Below, piece by piece: positions 36,870 through 46,064 of a stretch of DNA of 64,000 nt (position 1 is the stretch's first letter; each line of letters starts with the position of its first letter). This DNA is from Streptomyces atroolivaceus (GTDB lineage: Bacteria; Actinomycetota; Actinomycetes; Streptomycetales; Streptomycetaceae): contig NZ_JNXG01000002.1 in NCBI RefSeq assembly GCF_000717025.1, positions 558,001-622,000 on the forward strand. Direction: 5' to 3'. A program made the translations under genes and the position numbers. The notes beneath the pieces were generated by a model. The model ran no database searches and was not told the DNA's origin. It saw only the letters and a program-made list of their open reading frames with translations.

Positions 36870-37553
36870 GTGCTGGGGGACGACGCGGAGCTGACCGCCG
36901 CGGTGCTCGCGGCACAGGACGGGGACGAGGACGCCTTCCGTACTGTGTACCGCGCTGTGCACCCACGGCTGCTGGGCTACATACGGACTCTGGTCGGTGA
37001 GCCGGACGCCGAGGACGTGGCGTCCGAGTCCTGGCTGCAGATAGCGCGCGACCTCGACCGCTTCAGCGGGGACGCCGACCGGTTCCGCGGCTGGGCGGCC
37101 CGGATAGCGCGGAACCGCTCGCTCGATCACATACGGATGCGGGGCAGGCGCCCGGCGATCGGCGGGGACGAGAGCGAGCTGGCAGGCGAGCCGGCCGAGT
37201 CCGACACGGCGGGCGAGGCGCTGGAGGCGCTGGCCACCGGACGCACGATGTCCCTCATCGCACAGCTGCCCCAGGACCAGGCCGAGGCGGTCGTGCTCCG
37301 GGTGGTCGTCGGTCTCGACGCGAAGAGCGCGGCCCGGACGCTGGGCAAGCGCCCCGGCGCGGTGCGCACCGCGGCTCACCGAGGACTGAAGCGGCTGGCT
37401 GAGCTGGTCGGCGCCGACGGCGGCCCGGAGGACGGAATTCCGGCGGCCGGCGCGGAACTCGGCGCCGTACCCGCGCAACGCCCCGGCCGCCAGGGTTCGG
37501 TGGCGCCCGCCGGTGTGACGCATTCGAGTCCGTGGACGCAGAGGGACATGTGA
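36870..37553 (+). CDS. ECF-type RNA polymerase sigma factor
   Basis: About 227 residues from GTG 36870. Region 2 (about 15-90): DEDAFRTVYRAVHPRLLGYIR, AEDVASESWLQIARDLDRF, FRGWAARIARNRSLDHIRMR. Region 4 (about 120-180): LIAQLPQDQAEAVVLRVVVG, DAKSAARTLGKRPGAVRT, AHRGLKRLAEL. A 45-residue tail rich in Ala/Gly/Pro follows. The stop overlaps the next gene's ATG (TGATG), so sigma factor and partner are translationally coupled. The start is the least certain point because AGGGAG lies almost against the GTG. Confidence 0.9.
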   Translation: MLGDDAELTAAVLAAQDGDEDAFRTVYRAVHPRLLGYIRTLVGEPDAEDVASESWLQIARDLDRFSGDADRFRGWAARIARNRSLDHIRMRGRRPAIGGDESELAGEPAESDTAGEALEALATGRTMSLIAQLPQDQAEAVVLRVVVGLDAKSAARTLGKRPGAVRTAAHRGLKRLAELVGADGGPEDGIPAAGAELGAVPAQRPGRQGSVAPAGVTHSSPWTQRDM

Positions 37554-38641
37554 TGGCCGACGAGCAGTACGAGTGGCTTGACGCGGACGCGGCGGAGATG
37601 TTGCTCCGTGGCGAGCCCGTCGAGCCCGTCGGCGATCACGCGAGGACCGAGGCCCGGCGGCTGGAGGCCGCCCTGGGCGCGCTGCGGATCCCCGGCCCGC
37701 CCGGCGGCGAGCTGCCCGGCGAGGCCGCCGTGCTGGCAGCCTTCCGAGAGGCGTCCGGGGGCGGGAAGCGGATGGCCGGCGAGGCGGGTCCCGCCGGCCT
37801 GGCGGGGCAGGACGCGCTGCACACCGTACGGATCGGGACGGGGCCCGCAGCTCCGCGCCGGCGGCCGCGCTGGTCCCGCCCGGTGCGCTACGGCCTCGCC
37901 GTCTCGCTCGCGGGGTGCGCGCTGGGCGGTGTGGCGGTCGCCGCGGGGACGGGCATGCTTCCCGCACCCTTCGGCGGCCACGGCTCACCGGTTCCGGCCA
38001 CGTCCGTCTCCGCGGCCGCGTCCCCCGAGGAACTGGAGACCGAGGTGCCCGACGCCCGGGAGCAGGCGCCACTGCCCTCCGGGACACCCCGTGCCCCCCG
38101 CCCGCCGGCGCCCCCGGACGCGCCCGAGGGCGGGACGGCCGGCGGCGACGGGCCGGCAGGCCAGGACGGCGGGGGCACCCCGGACCGCGAGGACACCGGC
38201 CGGGACAGCGGAACCACCGGCGGCACCCAGGACGGCACGGACGGACGCGAGGTGCCCGGGGACAGGTCCCCGGCCGAGGTGTACAAGAAGTCGGTCAAGG
38301 CCTGCCGCGACTACCGGGAGGACGCCCTGAGCCCGGAGGACGAGCGACGGCTCCTCCGGCTGGCCGACGGCGAACGCAACCTGGACCGCTTCTGCGACCG
38401 TCTCCTGAACCCGGCCGACCGTGACGGCGGGAGCGGGGCGGACGAGGACGGCCAGGGCGACGACAAGAACAGCGGCGGGGGCAAGGGCGGGGACGGTGAG
38501 GGCTCGCTCCCCTCGATCACCTTCCGTACGCAGTCCGCCGAAGGTCACGCGGATGACGCGCCGCAGGACGGACCCGATGCGCGGCCGACGGCCGGCCCTA
38601 CGGCGAGTTCACTGTCGATGCTCCTCCCGGCAACGCGCTGA
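37553..38641 (+). CDS. Membrane-spanning anti-sigma-like partner protein
   Basis: 362 residues from ATG 37553 (GAGGGA upstream). Cytosolic part about 1-100 (LDADAAEMLLRGEPVEP, ARTEARRLEAALGAL) resembles the sigma-binding N-terminus of such proteins; one transmembrane helix near 112-135 (YGLAVSLAGCALGGVAVAAG); then a long extracytoplasmic, Pro/Gly/Asp-rich region with a short helical block near 245-285 (SPAEVYKKSVKACRDYREDA, DERRLLRLADGERNLDRFC). No zinc-binding HxxxCxxC is present, so it is not a ZAS-type anti-sigma. Regulatory role is inferred from coupling to the ECF gene. Confidence 0.82.
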   Translation: MADEQYEWLDADAAEMLLRGEPVEPVGDHARTEARRLEAALGALRIPGPPGGELPGEAAVLAAFREASGGGKRMAGEAGPAGLAGQDALHTVRIGTGPAAPRRRPRWSRPVRYGLAVSLAGCALGGVAVAAGTGMLPAPFGGHGSPVPATSVSAAASPEELETEVPDAREQAPLPSGTPRAPRPPAPPDAPEGGTAGGDGPAGQDGGGTPDREDTGRDSGTTGGTQDGTDGREVPGDRSPAEVYKKSVKACRDYREDALSPEDERRLLRLADGERNLDRFCDRLLNPADRDGGSGADEDGQGDDKNSGGGKGGDGEGSLPSITFRTQSAEGHADDAPQDGPDARPTAGPTASSLSMLLPATR

Positions 38642-38760
38642 CCTGCGCAGACGCTCCAGCTGTAACGTTCTTCGGCAGCCCGGCGCAGTAGTGAGTGCCG
38701 ACTGGTCATCGGCCGCGCAACGAGCCGGGGTTCCCCCCGTACCTTCGGCTCGGCGCACTC

Positions 38761-38799
38761 GGCGCGGGCGGGACACGTTCCCCCGGTCCCGCCCGCGCC
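38761..38799. terminator. Bidirectional 14-bp hairpin
   Basis: GGCGCGGGCGGGAC (38761-38774) pairs perfectly with 38786-38799 around an 11-nt loop, in the 177-bp gap between two convergent genes, 20 nt from the stop of the L,D-transpeptidase gene. Confidence 0.85.
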
Positions 38800-38818
38800 C
38801 CCGAACCTCCTGAGCCCT

Positions 38819-39721
38819 TCACCAGTAGATGACGACCTTGTCGCCGTTCCGCACCTGGGCGTAGAGCGACGCGATCTTCCCCTCGTCCCGTACGTTCACA
38901 CAGCCGTGCGAGGCACCGTTGTAGCCGCGTGCCGCGAAGTCCGACGAGTAGTGCACCGCCTGGCCACCGCTGAAGAACATGGCGTACGGCATCGGGGAGT
39001 CGTAGAGCGTCGACACGTGATGGCGGGACTTCCAGTACACCGAGAAGGCGCCCTCACGGGTGGGCGTGTACTGGGAGCCGAACCGCACGTCCATCGACGA
39101 GACGACCCTGCCGTCGATCATCCAGGCGAGCGTGCGGCTGTTCTTGCTGATGCACAGGACCCGGCCCTCCATGCAGCGGGCGTCGGGCTTCACCGCCTCC
39201 GGCTCGGCGGTGGGCGGGTCGAGCTCCTCCGGTGACGGCTCCCGCGTCATCGCGAGCAGCCTGTCCCAGGTGACGGTGTCGGTCCTGCCCGTACGCTCCA
39301 GGCCCCGCTTGTCCTGGAAGGACCGCACGGACGCGACGGTCGCCGAGCCGTAGTACCCGGTGGGGCTGCGGTCGAAGTGGCCGATCTGGCGCAGCCGGGC
39401 CTGGAGTTCCCTCACGCGCTCGCTCCGGTCGCCGACGGACATCAGGGTGCTGGGCCGCGGGGAGGGCCGTGCGCTCGGTGTCCGTGAGGCAGTGGGCGAG
39501 GGGGTGGCCTGGGGAGCGGCCGAAGGGCTTGCCCCGCCGCCCGGCTTCGCGTCGTCCGTGGGGCGCGTCGGTGCCTGCACCGGGAGGGCGGTGGGTTCGG
39601 CGGCCCCCACCGTCTCGACCTTGCAGCCCGCGGTCAGGGTGACGAGCGCGACCACGCCGACGGCTGCCGCGGCCGCCGTGCGCACTCCGCGCGCGTCACT
39701 GTTCGTCAGTCCGCGTCTCAT
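38819..39721 (-). CDS. Lipoprotein L,D-transpeptidase with peptidoglycan-binding domain
   Basis: 300 residues from ATG 39721 (GGGGGCAGAG upstream). Lipobox LTAGC with lipidated Cys33; a Pro/Ser/Thr spacer; a PG_binding_1 domain about 95-150 ([34 protein letters not shown]); a YkuD domain about 185-300 with HYSSDF, and the catalytic Cys274 in SHGCVNVRD. Makes 3-3 cross-links in peptidoglycan or attaches proteins, using tetrapeptides produced by carboxypeptidases such as the one at 24086. Sited outside the membrane as a lipoprotein. Confidence 0.94.
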   Translation of the reverse strand: MRRGLTNSDARGVRTAAAAAVGVVALVTLTAGCKVETVGAAEPTALPVQAPTRPTDDAKPGGGASPSAAPQATPSPTASRTPSARPSPRPSTLMSVGDRSERVRELQARLRQIGHFDRSPTGYYGSATVASVRSFQDKRGLERTGRTDTVTWDRLLAMTREPSPEELDPPTAEPEAVKPDARCMEGRVLCISKNSRTLAWMIDGRVVSSMDVRFGSQYTPTREGAFSVYWKSRHHVSTLYDSPMPYAMFFSGGQAVHYSSDFAARGYNGASHGCVNVRDEGKIASLYAQVRNGDKVVIYW

Positions 39722-39976
39722 CTCTGCCCCCTGGTCGGGTCCGTCGCCGCCCGGTCCCGCGTGACCCGTCGCGTGGCACGGACATCTCATGAGACGGATT
39801 CCCGTCCTGCCCGGTTGCCGAATCCTGCGCATCATGGGAGACATGCGTCCAGACCTTCGGGCAGGCGCTGTGGGCAGGGTCAGCGGCAGAGGCCTCCCGG
39901 AGACCGTGGGACGACGCGGACGGAGTGCGTCGCGCGGTTCGTCACCGACAAGCAACGTGAGCGGGAGGCACAGCAC

Positions 39977-41557
39977 ATGACGCGTGAGTCCGAGTCGGGA
40001 CTGCCCATCGAGCCGGTGTACGGGCCGGAGGCGCTCGACGGCTGGCGGGCCGAGGAGAAGCTGGGCGCCCCGGGTGCCTTCCCCTTCACACGCGGTGTCT
40101 ACCCCACGATGTACACGGGCCGGCCGTGGACGATGCGGCAGTACGCGGGTTTCGGCACCGCCACCGAGTCCAACGCCCGCTACAAGCAGTTGATCGCCAA
40201 CGGGACGACGGGCCTGTCCGTCGCCTTCGACCTGCCCACCCAGATGGGACACGACTCGGACGCCCCCATCGCCTCGGGTGAGGTCGGCAAGGTCGGCGTG
40301 GCGATCGACTCGGTCGACGACATGCGCGTCCTGTTCGGCGGGATCCCGCTGGACCAGGTCTCCACCTCGATGACCATCAACGCCCCGGCCGCGCTCCTGC
40401 TCCTGCTCTACCAACTGGTCGCGGAGGAGCAGGGCGTGGCGGCGGACAAGCTGACCGGCACGATCCAGAACGACGTGCTGAAGGAGTACATCGCCAGGGG
40501 CACGTACATCTTCCCGCCGAAGCCCTCGCTGCGGCTGATCGCCGACATCTTCAAGTACTGCAAGGCCGAGATCCCGAAGTGGAACACGATCTCGATCTCC
40601 GGCTACCACATGGCGGAGGCGGGGGCCTCGCCCGCGCAGGAGATCGCGTTCACCCTCGCGGACGGCATCGAGTACGTCCGTACCGCCGTCGCGGCCGGCA
40701 TGGACGTGGACGACTTCGCGCCCCGGCTCTCCTTCTTCTTCGTCGCCCGTACGACGATTCTCGAGGAGGTCGCCAAATTCCGTGCCGCACGCCGGATCTG
40801 GGCGAGGGTGATGCGGGAGGAGTTCGGCGCGAAGGACCCCAAGTCGCTGATGCTGCGCTTCCACACCCAGACCGCCGGCGTCCAGCTCACCGCACAGCAG
40901 CCCGAGGTCAACCTGGTCCGGGTCGCGGTGCAGGGCCTGGGCGCGGTCCTCGGCGGCACGCAGTCGCTGCACACCAACTCCTTCGACGAGGCGATCGCCC
41001 TGCCGACGGACAAGTCCGCCCGCCTGGCGCTGCGCACCCAGCAGGTCCTGGCGTACGAGACGGACGTGACGGCGACGGTGGACCCCTTCGCCGGTTCGTA
41101 CGTCGTCGAGAGGATGACCGACGACGTCGAGGCGGCGGCGCTGGAGCTGATGCTCAAGGTCGAGGACATGGGCGGCGCGGTCGACGCCATCGAGCGCGGC
41201 TTCCAGAAGGGCGAGATCGAGCGCAGCGCGTACCGCATCGCCCAGGAGACGGACAGCGGCGAGCGCGTCGTCGTCGGGGTCAACCGTTTCCGGCTCGACG
41301 AGGAGGAGCCGTACGAGCCGCTCCGCGTCGACCCGGCGATCGAGGCCCAGCAGGCGGCCCGCCTGGCGAAGCTCCGCGCCGAACGCGACCAGGGGGCGGT
41401 GGACGCGGCGCTGGCGGAGCTGAAGAAGGCGGCCGAAGGCACGGACAACGTGCTCCACCCGATGAAGGACGCGCTCAGGGCCCGGGCCACGGTGGGCGAG
41501 GTCTGCAACGCGCTTCGGGAGGTGTGGGGGGCGTACGTCCCGGCCGACGCGTTCTGA
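39977..41557 (+). CDS. Methylmalonyl-CoA mutase-type large (catalytic) subunit
   Basis: 526 residues; ATG 39977 with GGGAGG 10 nt upstream. A complete acyl-CoA mutase TIM barrel ([71 protein letters not shown]). Tyr56 (in TMRQYAGF) and Arg174 (in KEYIARGTY) match the Tyr89/Arg207 pair that marks methylmalonyl-CoA mutases; isobutyryl-CoA mutases have Phe and Gln there. The C-terminal B12-binding domain is absent, so it must pair with a separate small subunit, which is not in this window. It may support precursor supply for polyketides or propionate use. Confidence 0.93.
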   Translation: MTRESESGLPIEPVYGPEALDGWRAEEKLGAPGAFPFTRGVYPTMYTGRPWTMRQYAGFGTATESNARYKQLIANGTTGLSVAFDLPTQMGHDSDAPIASGEVGKVGVAIDSVDDMRVLFGGIPLDQVSTSMTINAPAALLLLLYQLVAEEQGVAADKLTGTIQNDVLKEYIARGTYIFPPKPSLRLIADIFKYCKAEIPKWNTISISGYHMAEAGASPAQEIAFTLADGIEYVRTAVAAGMDVDDFAPRLSFFFVARTTILEEVAKFRAARRIWARVMREEFGAKDPKSLMLRFHTQTAGVQLTAQQPEVNLVRVAVQGLGAVLGGTQSLHTNSFDEAIALPTDKSARLALRTQQVLAYETDVTATVDPFAGSYVVERMTDDVEAAALELMLKVEDMGGAVDAIERGFQKGEIERSAYRIAQETDSGERVVVGVNRFRLDEEEPYEPLRVDPAIEAQQAARLAKLRAERDQGAVDAALAELKKAAEGTDNVLHPMKDALRARATVGEVCNALREVWGAYVPADAF

Positions 41558-41647
41558 GGGGCTCGGCCACCCGCGCGGGTGATCTCTCGCCGTTCGGCCG
41601 CACCCGTGGATAGGCTCGTGAACGGTGGTCTCCGAAAGGAGGATGCC

Positions 41648-42253
41648 GTGGCTGTGACACAGCACGAGGAGCTGGTGACGATGCAGTCGGAGCTGACGAT
41701 CGGCGAGGCGGCCGAACAGGCCGCACGCTCGCTGCCCGGGCATCGCGTGGAGATTCTCCAGGGGAGGCTCACGGTGACACCACCGGCCGACGTTGCGCAT
41801 GCGCTGGCGTTGTCCTGGCTCGGCGAGGAATTCGGTGCCAGGGCGCGCGGAGTCGGGCTGAGGCTGGTCCAGGCGGTCGGAATCTGGCTGCCCACCGGCC
41901 CGGACGACTACGCGATTCCCGATCTGTCAGTCGTCGAGGCAGACATCCGCGACGCTCATGTCATGAAGAACTGCTACGCCCCGCACGTCTTCCGCATGGT
42001 CCTGGAGGTCACCTCGACCGACTGGGCGGACGACCTCGGCCCCAAGGTCGAGGGCTACGCCCAGGCCGGGATCCCGGTCTATGTGGTGGCCGACCGCAAG
42101 CACGACCAGGTGCTGGTCTGCACCGACCCGCGCGGCGGCGAGTACAGGACCCGGACGCCCCACAAGCGGGGCATGTCCTTCACCGTGCCGGACGTGGTCG
42201 GGGTGGAGATGGAGCTCTCCGTGGACCGGCTGCTCAACGGCGACGAGGACTGA
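41648..42253 (+). CDS. Uma2-family (DUF820) putative endonuclease
   Basis: 201 residues; GTG 41648 with AAAGGAGG at ideal spacing. PD-(D/E)xK-type core: YAIPDLSVVEADI, RMVLEVTSTDWADDLGPK and VEGYAQAGIPVYVVAD, giving the Asp, Glu and Lys of a nuclease-like site. Such genes are scattered singly in Streptomyces and cyanobacteria; their role is unknown, and no partner gene is present here. Confidence 0.92.
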   Translation: MAVTQHEELVTMQSELTIGEAAEQAARSLPGHRVEILQGRLTVTPPADVAHALALSWLGEEFGARARGVGLRLVQAVGIWLPTGPDDYAIPDLSVVEADIRDAHVMKNCYAPHVFRMVLEVTSTDWADDLGPKVEGYAQAGIPVYVVADRKHDQVLVCTDPRGGEYRTRTPHKRGMSFTVPDVVGVEMELSVDRLLNGDED

Positions 42254-42310
42254 CCGGCCGCATTCCGGACGCCCGGACGCAGTGTCGTACCCGCGTGCGA
42301 GACTCCGTTC

Positions 42311-42970
42311 ATGCTGGGTGTCACCGATCTTCCGACCTATCTCGCCGGCCTGGTGCTGATCATTCTCCTGCCGGGGCCGAACTCGCTGTACGTGCTCTCC
42401 GTCGCCGCCAGACGTGGGGTGCGCACCGGCTATGTGGCTGCTGCCGGGGTCTGGACCGGGGACGCGATCCTGATGACGCTGGCCGCACTGGGCGCCGCCT
42501 CCCTGCTGCAGACGACGCCCCTGCTCTTCGCGGTCGTCAAGTTCGCCGGCGCGGGCTATCTGACCTGGATGGCGATCGGGATGATGCGGACGGCCGTGTC
42601 GATGTGGCGCGAGCGGCAGCAGCACATGGCCGAACTGGCGGTGGAGGACGGGGCGCCCGCGAAGGAGGCGGAGCATCCCTACCGTCGTGCGCTCGTGGTG
42701 AGCCTGCTCAATCCCAAGCTGATCCTGTTCCTCATCTCCTTCTTCGTGCAGTTCGTGGATCCGGGCTACGCCTATCCGGGACTCTCCTTCCTGCTGCTGG
42801 GCACGCTGTTGCAGCTCGGCAGCTTCCTCTACCTCTCGGCGCTCATATTCGGCGGCACCCGGCTGGCCGCCGTCTTCCGCCGCCGCAAGCGGCTGTCGGC
42901 GGGGGCCACTTCGGCGGCGGGTGTGCTGTTCCTCGGGTTCGCGGCGAAGCTGTCCTTCAGCAGCGTGTGA
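42311..42970 (+). CDS. LeuE/LysE-family amino acid exporter
   Basis: 219 residues from ATG 42311. Six hydrophobic helices, with the LysE-superfamily signature LPGPNSLYVLSVAARRG near residues 20-37, and LVVSLLNPKLILFLISFFVQF (the second half signature) near 135-155. FLLLGTLLQLGSFLYLS is the next helix. Closest in style to LeuE, which exports leucine and analogues. It converges with the MarR gene 12 bp away. Confidence 0.9.
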   Translation: MLGVTDLPTYLAGLVLIILLPGPNSLYVLSVAARRGVRTGYVAAAGVWTGDAILMTLAALGAASLLQTTPLLFAVVKFAGAGYLTWMAIGMMRTAVSMWRERQQHMAELAVEDGAPAKEAEHPYRRALVVSLLNPKLILFLISFFVQFVDPGYAYPGLSFLLLGTLLQLGSFLYLSALIFGGTRLAAVFRRRKRLSAGATSAAGVLFLGFAAKLSFSSV

Positions 42971-42982
42971 GCGTGGCGGTGG

Positions 42983-43441
42983 TCAGTGGTGCCAGGCCTT
43001 GCCGCCCACGTTGTGGATCATCCGCTGGAGGACCTTGAGGGCGGCGACGAACTCCTCGTCCGGGATCCCCGCGTGGATCTCCGCACTCGCCCTGCTGACC
43101 CGTTCGGCGGCCTTGGCGCGCAGCGCGTGTCCTTCGGGGGTGAGCCGCAGGCGGGTGGTGGGGTCCTGGGTGACGAGGCCTTGCACGATGAGGGTGTCGA
43201 TCTCGGGTTCGAGCGAGTCGCCGACGTTCAGATAGCCGCGGAGCATCGCGACCACCTCGGCGCGCGGGCGGCCGTGCTCGTCCGCTTCGGTGAGCTGGTT
43301 GAGGACCCACCAGGGGGGCTGGGTCAGGCCGTGTTCGGCCAGTGCGGCCCGGATGTGGGTCACGGTCGCGTCGTGGGCCGCCCAGCTCCAGTAGCCGATG
43401 GGCTGGCGTGCGAGTCCGGCGTCGTCATGTGAGTAGTCCAT
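42983..43441 (-). CDS. MarR-type winged-helix regulator
   Basis: 152 residues from ATG 43441. The fold is MarR-like: HIRAALAEHGLTQPPWWVLNQL, then a DNA-binding part (AEVVAMLRGYLNVGDSLEPEIDTLIVQGLV in parts), the wing RLRLTPEGHALRAKAAERV, and a helical end. The promoter has an SoxR/MerR-type dyad and the mRNA should be leaderless, with the ATG at the expected start point. It converges with leuE; control of leuE is possible but not shown. Ligand unknown. Confidence 0.85.
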   Translation of the reverse strand: MDYSHDDAGLARQPIGYWSWAAHDATVTHIRAALAEHGLTQPPWWVLNQLTEADEHGRPRAEVVAMLRGYLNVGDSLEPEIDTLIVQGLVTQDPTTRLRLTPEGHALRAKAAERVSRASAEIHAGIPDEEFVAALKVLQRMIHNVGGKAWHH

Positions 43442-43448
43442 GTCCTGG

Positions 43449-43479
43449 ACCGTAGGACCTCAATCAAAGTTGAGGTCAA
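43449..43479 (-). promoter_or_regulatory. MerR/SoxR-type promoter with 19-bp spacer, leaderless
   Basis: On the minus strand TTGACC (43479-43474) and TACGGT (43454-43449) are 19 nt apart, and the spacer is centred on an inverted repeat, GACCTCAA / TTGAGGTC (43456-43463 and 43470-43477 on the plus strand). The outer CCTCAA/TTGAGG halves match SoxR-family boxes. Seven bases after the -10 comes the ATG at 43441, so transcription should begin at or beside it. Confidence 0.7.
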
Positions 43480-43584
43480 GGCCGCCGTCGGTGTGCTTCC
43501 GGGATACGGCAGTCCGTGTGCGTGGGCACGGCCACGAGCGCGCCCCGCGGCGTGGCGCGGCCCGTGCGGTACGGCCCCGGTGCG

Positions 43585-43661
43585 GGTCACTCCGGCGACG
43601 CCCAGAGTTCACCCTTCGTCGGGCCGGGCGACACCCTCTCCTCCACCCGCGTCACTAGCGT
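43585..43661 (+). promoter_or_regulatory. Phased GTTCAC repeats (Pho-box-like) and -10 of the first GT2 gene
   Basis: GGTCACTCCGG (43585-43595) and GTTCACCCTTC (43607-43617) are 22 nt apart, that is two 11-nt units, the phase of Streptomyces PhoP direct repeats. A TAGCGT -10 lies at 43656-43661, 38 nt after the proximal repeat. The middle unit (43596-43606) is poorly conserved. The same layout, with the same 38-nt gap and the same -10, precedes the paralogous GT2 gene on the other strand. Confidence 0.6.
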
Positions 43662-43692
43662 GTGCGGACCATGATCGAAGGCGAGGGCTCGC

Positions 43693-44658
43693 GTGCCGAA
43701 ACTGTCCGTTGTCGTTCCGTTCCACAATGTCGGCGCCTTCGCCGACACGACGCTGGGCAGTCTTGCCCGTAACGCGGGCCCGGACATCGAGTTCCTGCTG
43801 ATCGACGACTGCTCCACGGACGACACCCCGGCGGTCATCGACCGCTGGGCCGACAGACTTCCGCACGCCGAGGTCATCCGGCACGAGCGGAACGTAGGCA
43901 TCGCGGCGGCCCGCAACAGCGGCATCGACGCCGCCCGGGGCGACTTCGTCACCTTCCTCGACGGCGACGACTGGTACGCGCCCGGCCACCTGGGCCGACT
44001 GCTGCACGCCGCCGACGAGCTGGACTGCGACTTCGCCCGCACCGACCACGTCCAGGCCACGGGCACCAGCCGGGTCGTGCGGCGCGCGCCCGCGCGACTC
44101 CGCGACACCGTGCTGGATCCGCGCCAGGGCATCGCCGCTCCCGAATGGGAGACGATGGTCGACTACCCCTTCGTATGGGCGGGTGTCTACCACCGGCGCC
44201 TCTTCGAGGACGGCGGCCACCGCTTCACCACCAGGCTGCGCACCGCCGAGGACCGGCTGTGGATCTGGCAGCTGCACCTGCGGGCCCGTACCTACGCGGC
44301 ACTGAACCTGTACGGCATCTTCTACCGGCGCGGCGTCACCACGTCCCTGACGCAGATCAAGGACTCGCGTCAGCTGGACTTCTTCCCCGCCTACGACACG
44401 CTGATCGACGAGATCCGTGAGGACCGGGACGCGGAACTGCTCCTCCCCAAGGCCGTCCGCACCTACTGCGCGATGATCGCCTTCCACAACGAGAAGGCGG
44501 ACGCGTACGAGCCCGCGACCTTCCGGCGGCTGCGCCAGGAGTCCGCAGCCGCGCTGCACCGCATGCCGCAGCAGGTGCTCGACCACACCCTGACGATGAT
44601 GGACACCAGGCGCAGCACCCTGCTCAACCGCCTGCGTGACAAGCAGAAGGCCGCCTGA
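43693..44658 (+). CDS. Family 2 glycosyltransferase
   Basis: 321 residues from GTG 43693. GT-A fold: KLSVVVPFHNVGAFADTTLGS at the N-terminus, LLIDDCSTDDT, NVGIAAARNSGIDAARG, and the metal-binding FLDGDDWYAP (near 88-97). The C-terminal half (DRLWIWQLHLRA, FYRRGVTTSLTQIKDS) is shared with the GT2 at 53145. It probably transfers a neutral sugar into the nonulosonic wall polymer. Three bases before the stop-to-start gap leads to the polysialyltransferase-like gene, so both act together. Confidence 0.93.
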   Translation: MPKLSVVVPFHNVGAFADTTLGSLARNAGPDIEFLLIDDCSTDDTPAVIDRWADRLPHAEVIRHERNVGIAAARNSGIDAARGDFVTFLDGDDWYAPGHLGRLLHAADELDCDFARTDHVQATGTSRVVRRAPARLRDTVLDPRQGIAAPEWETMVDYPFVWAGVYHRRLFEDGGHRFTTRLRTAEDRLWIWQLHLRARTYAALNLYGIFYRRGVTTSLTQIKDSRQLDFFPAYDTLIDEIREDRDAELLLPKAVRTYCAMIAFHNEKADAYEPATFRRLRQESAAALHRMPQQVLDHTLTMMDTRRSTLLNRLRDKQKAA

Positions 44659-44661
44659 CCC

Positions 44662-46008
44662 ATGCCCACGCGCACCCAGATCTTCCAGGTGTCGACCCTC
44701 TACGGGGCGGCCACACTCGCGGCGGCGCTGGACGCCGGCCAGTTCGGACCGGGGCAGGACAGCCACCGCGTCCTGCTCGTCTCCAACAACGCGGCGGTCC
44801 CGGAGACCGCCCTCCGGCTCGAGGAGATGCGCGGCTACGGGGACATAGCGGCCCGCTTCGACTCCGTCGTCGACTGGAACGACGCCATCAGTCCGCACCA
44901 CCCGAGCGGCTGGGGTCCGCGCGCCGAGGAGACCGAACTCTGGCAGCGCGCGTTCCGCCTCGCCTGGGGCATCGACCCCGACGGCCCCGTCGACCTCGCC
45001 GTCGAATCCATCCAGGTCAACCCGGCCCGCGCTCTGGCCGCGATCTTCTCCGAGAGCGCCGTGCACGTCTACGCCGACGGCCTGATGAGCTACGGCCCGA
45101 CCCGCAACAAGGTTCCGCGCTCCATCGCCTGCCGGATCCAGCGGGTGCTCCACCTGGATCTCGTACCGGGACTGCGTCCGTTGCTCCTCGCCGAGTCCGG
45201 CGTCGAACCCGAGCTCGTGCCGGACGAGGCCTTCCGCAAGGTGCTCGGCGAGATCGCCCGGGCGGCGGACGGCGACCGCAGGCTCGCGGAGGCCGAGGCC
45301 GAGGCGCCCACGGCCGTGCTCCTGGGCCAGTACCTCGCGGCCCTGAACATCCTCACGGCCGAGGAGGAGGAGGACCTGCACCTGCGGATGCTGCGCGGCG
45401 CGGCGCGGGCCGGGCACACCTCCGTCCTCTTCAAGCCCCACCCCACCGCACCGGCCCGTTACTCCAGGGCGCTCGACGACGCGGCCGCCGCACTGGGAGT
45501 GCGGCTGACCACGCTGGACAGCCCGCTGCTCGCCGAGACCCTCTACGAGCGGTGCTCGCCCACACTCGTCGTCGGCTGCTTCTCGACCGCGATGTTCACC
45601 GCCGCCGCGTACTACGGCATCCCGGTCGCCCGGGTCGGCACCCGCCTCGTCCTGGACCGCATCACCCCGTACGAGAACAGCAACCGCATCCCGCTGACGA
45701 TCGTCGACCACCTCGTGCCCGACCTGGACGAACAGGGCGCCGAGCCCCTCCCCGAACTGCCGTCCACGGCCCCGGAAAGCCTCGCTCCACTGGTGCGCAC
45801 GGTCGGCTACTGCATGCAGGCAGGGCTCCACCCCACGCTGCGTGCCGAGGCCGAGTCCTGGCTGCGGGACCACCTCGACAGCAGCACGCAGTTCTACTTC
45901 AAGCGGCGCCGCCTGCAGAAGCTCACCCTGCCCGGCGGCGGCCCGCGAGGAGCGGCGGTCAGGCTGCGCCGCACCGTACGGCGTACCCGCAGCAGCCTGG
46001 GCCTCTGA
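44662..46008 (+). CDS. Polysialyltransferase-like (nonulosonic acid) glycosyltransferase
   Basis: 448 residues, 3 bp after the GT2 gene. It shows the three marks of bacterial sialyl/polysialyltransferases: Tyr137-Ala-Asp-Gly140 followed by LMSYGP (acidic-Gly motif), the His260-Pro261 of FKPHPTAP (binds CMP-sugar phosphate), and CFSTAMFTA (Ser/Thr motif, about 306-314). The family is the POLYST group related to GT38/GT52. It likely transfers Kdn or another nonulosonate from the CMP form to a growing chain at the cell membrane. No transmembrane helix; a basic C-terminal tail (KRRRLQKL, RRTVRRTRSS) may bind the membrane surface. Confidence 0.85.
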   Translation: MPTRTQIFQVSTLYGAATLAAALDAGQFGPGQDSHRVLLVSNNAAVPETALRLEEMRGYGDIAARFDSVVDWNDAISPHHPSGWGPRAEETELWQRAFRLAWGIDPDGPVDLAVESIQVNPARALAAIFSESAVHVYADGLMSYGPTRNKVPRSIACRIQRVLHLDLVPGLRPLLLAESGVEPELVPDEAFRKVLGEIARAADGDRRLAEAEAEAPTAVLLGQYLAALNILTAEEEEDLHLRMLRGAARAGHTSVLFKPHPTAPARYSRALDDAAAALGVRLTTLDSPLLAETLYERCSPTLVVGCFSTAMFTAAAYYGIPVARVGTRLVLDRITPYENSNRIPLTIVDHLVPDLDEQGAEPLPELPSTAPESLAPLVRTVGYCMQAGLHPTLRAEAESWLRDHLDSSTQFYFKRRRLQKLTLPGGGPRGAAVRLRRTVRRTRSSLGL

Positions 46009-46064
46009 TCCCGGACCGGGCACCTGCCCCGGCCGGCCACTGATGACAGAACGGCGGAACGAGC

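Noticed and set aside
43671..43692. ATG at 43671 as start of the first GT2 gene
   Set aside because: It is out of frame with the GT2 reading frame; the GTG at 43693 directly precedes the conserved KLSVVVPF segment.
43609..46023. Open minus frame of 804 codons
   Set aside because: Antisense to the GT2 and polysialyltransferase-like genes, both clearly coding on the plus strand.
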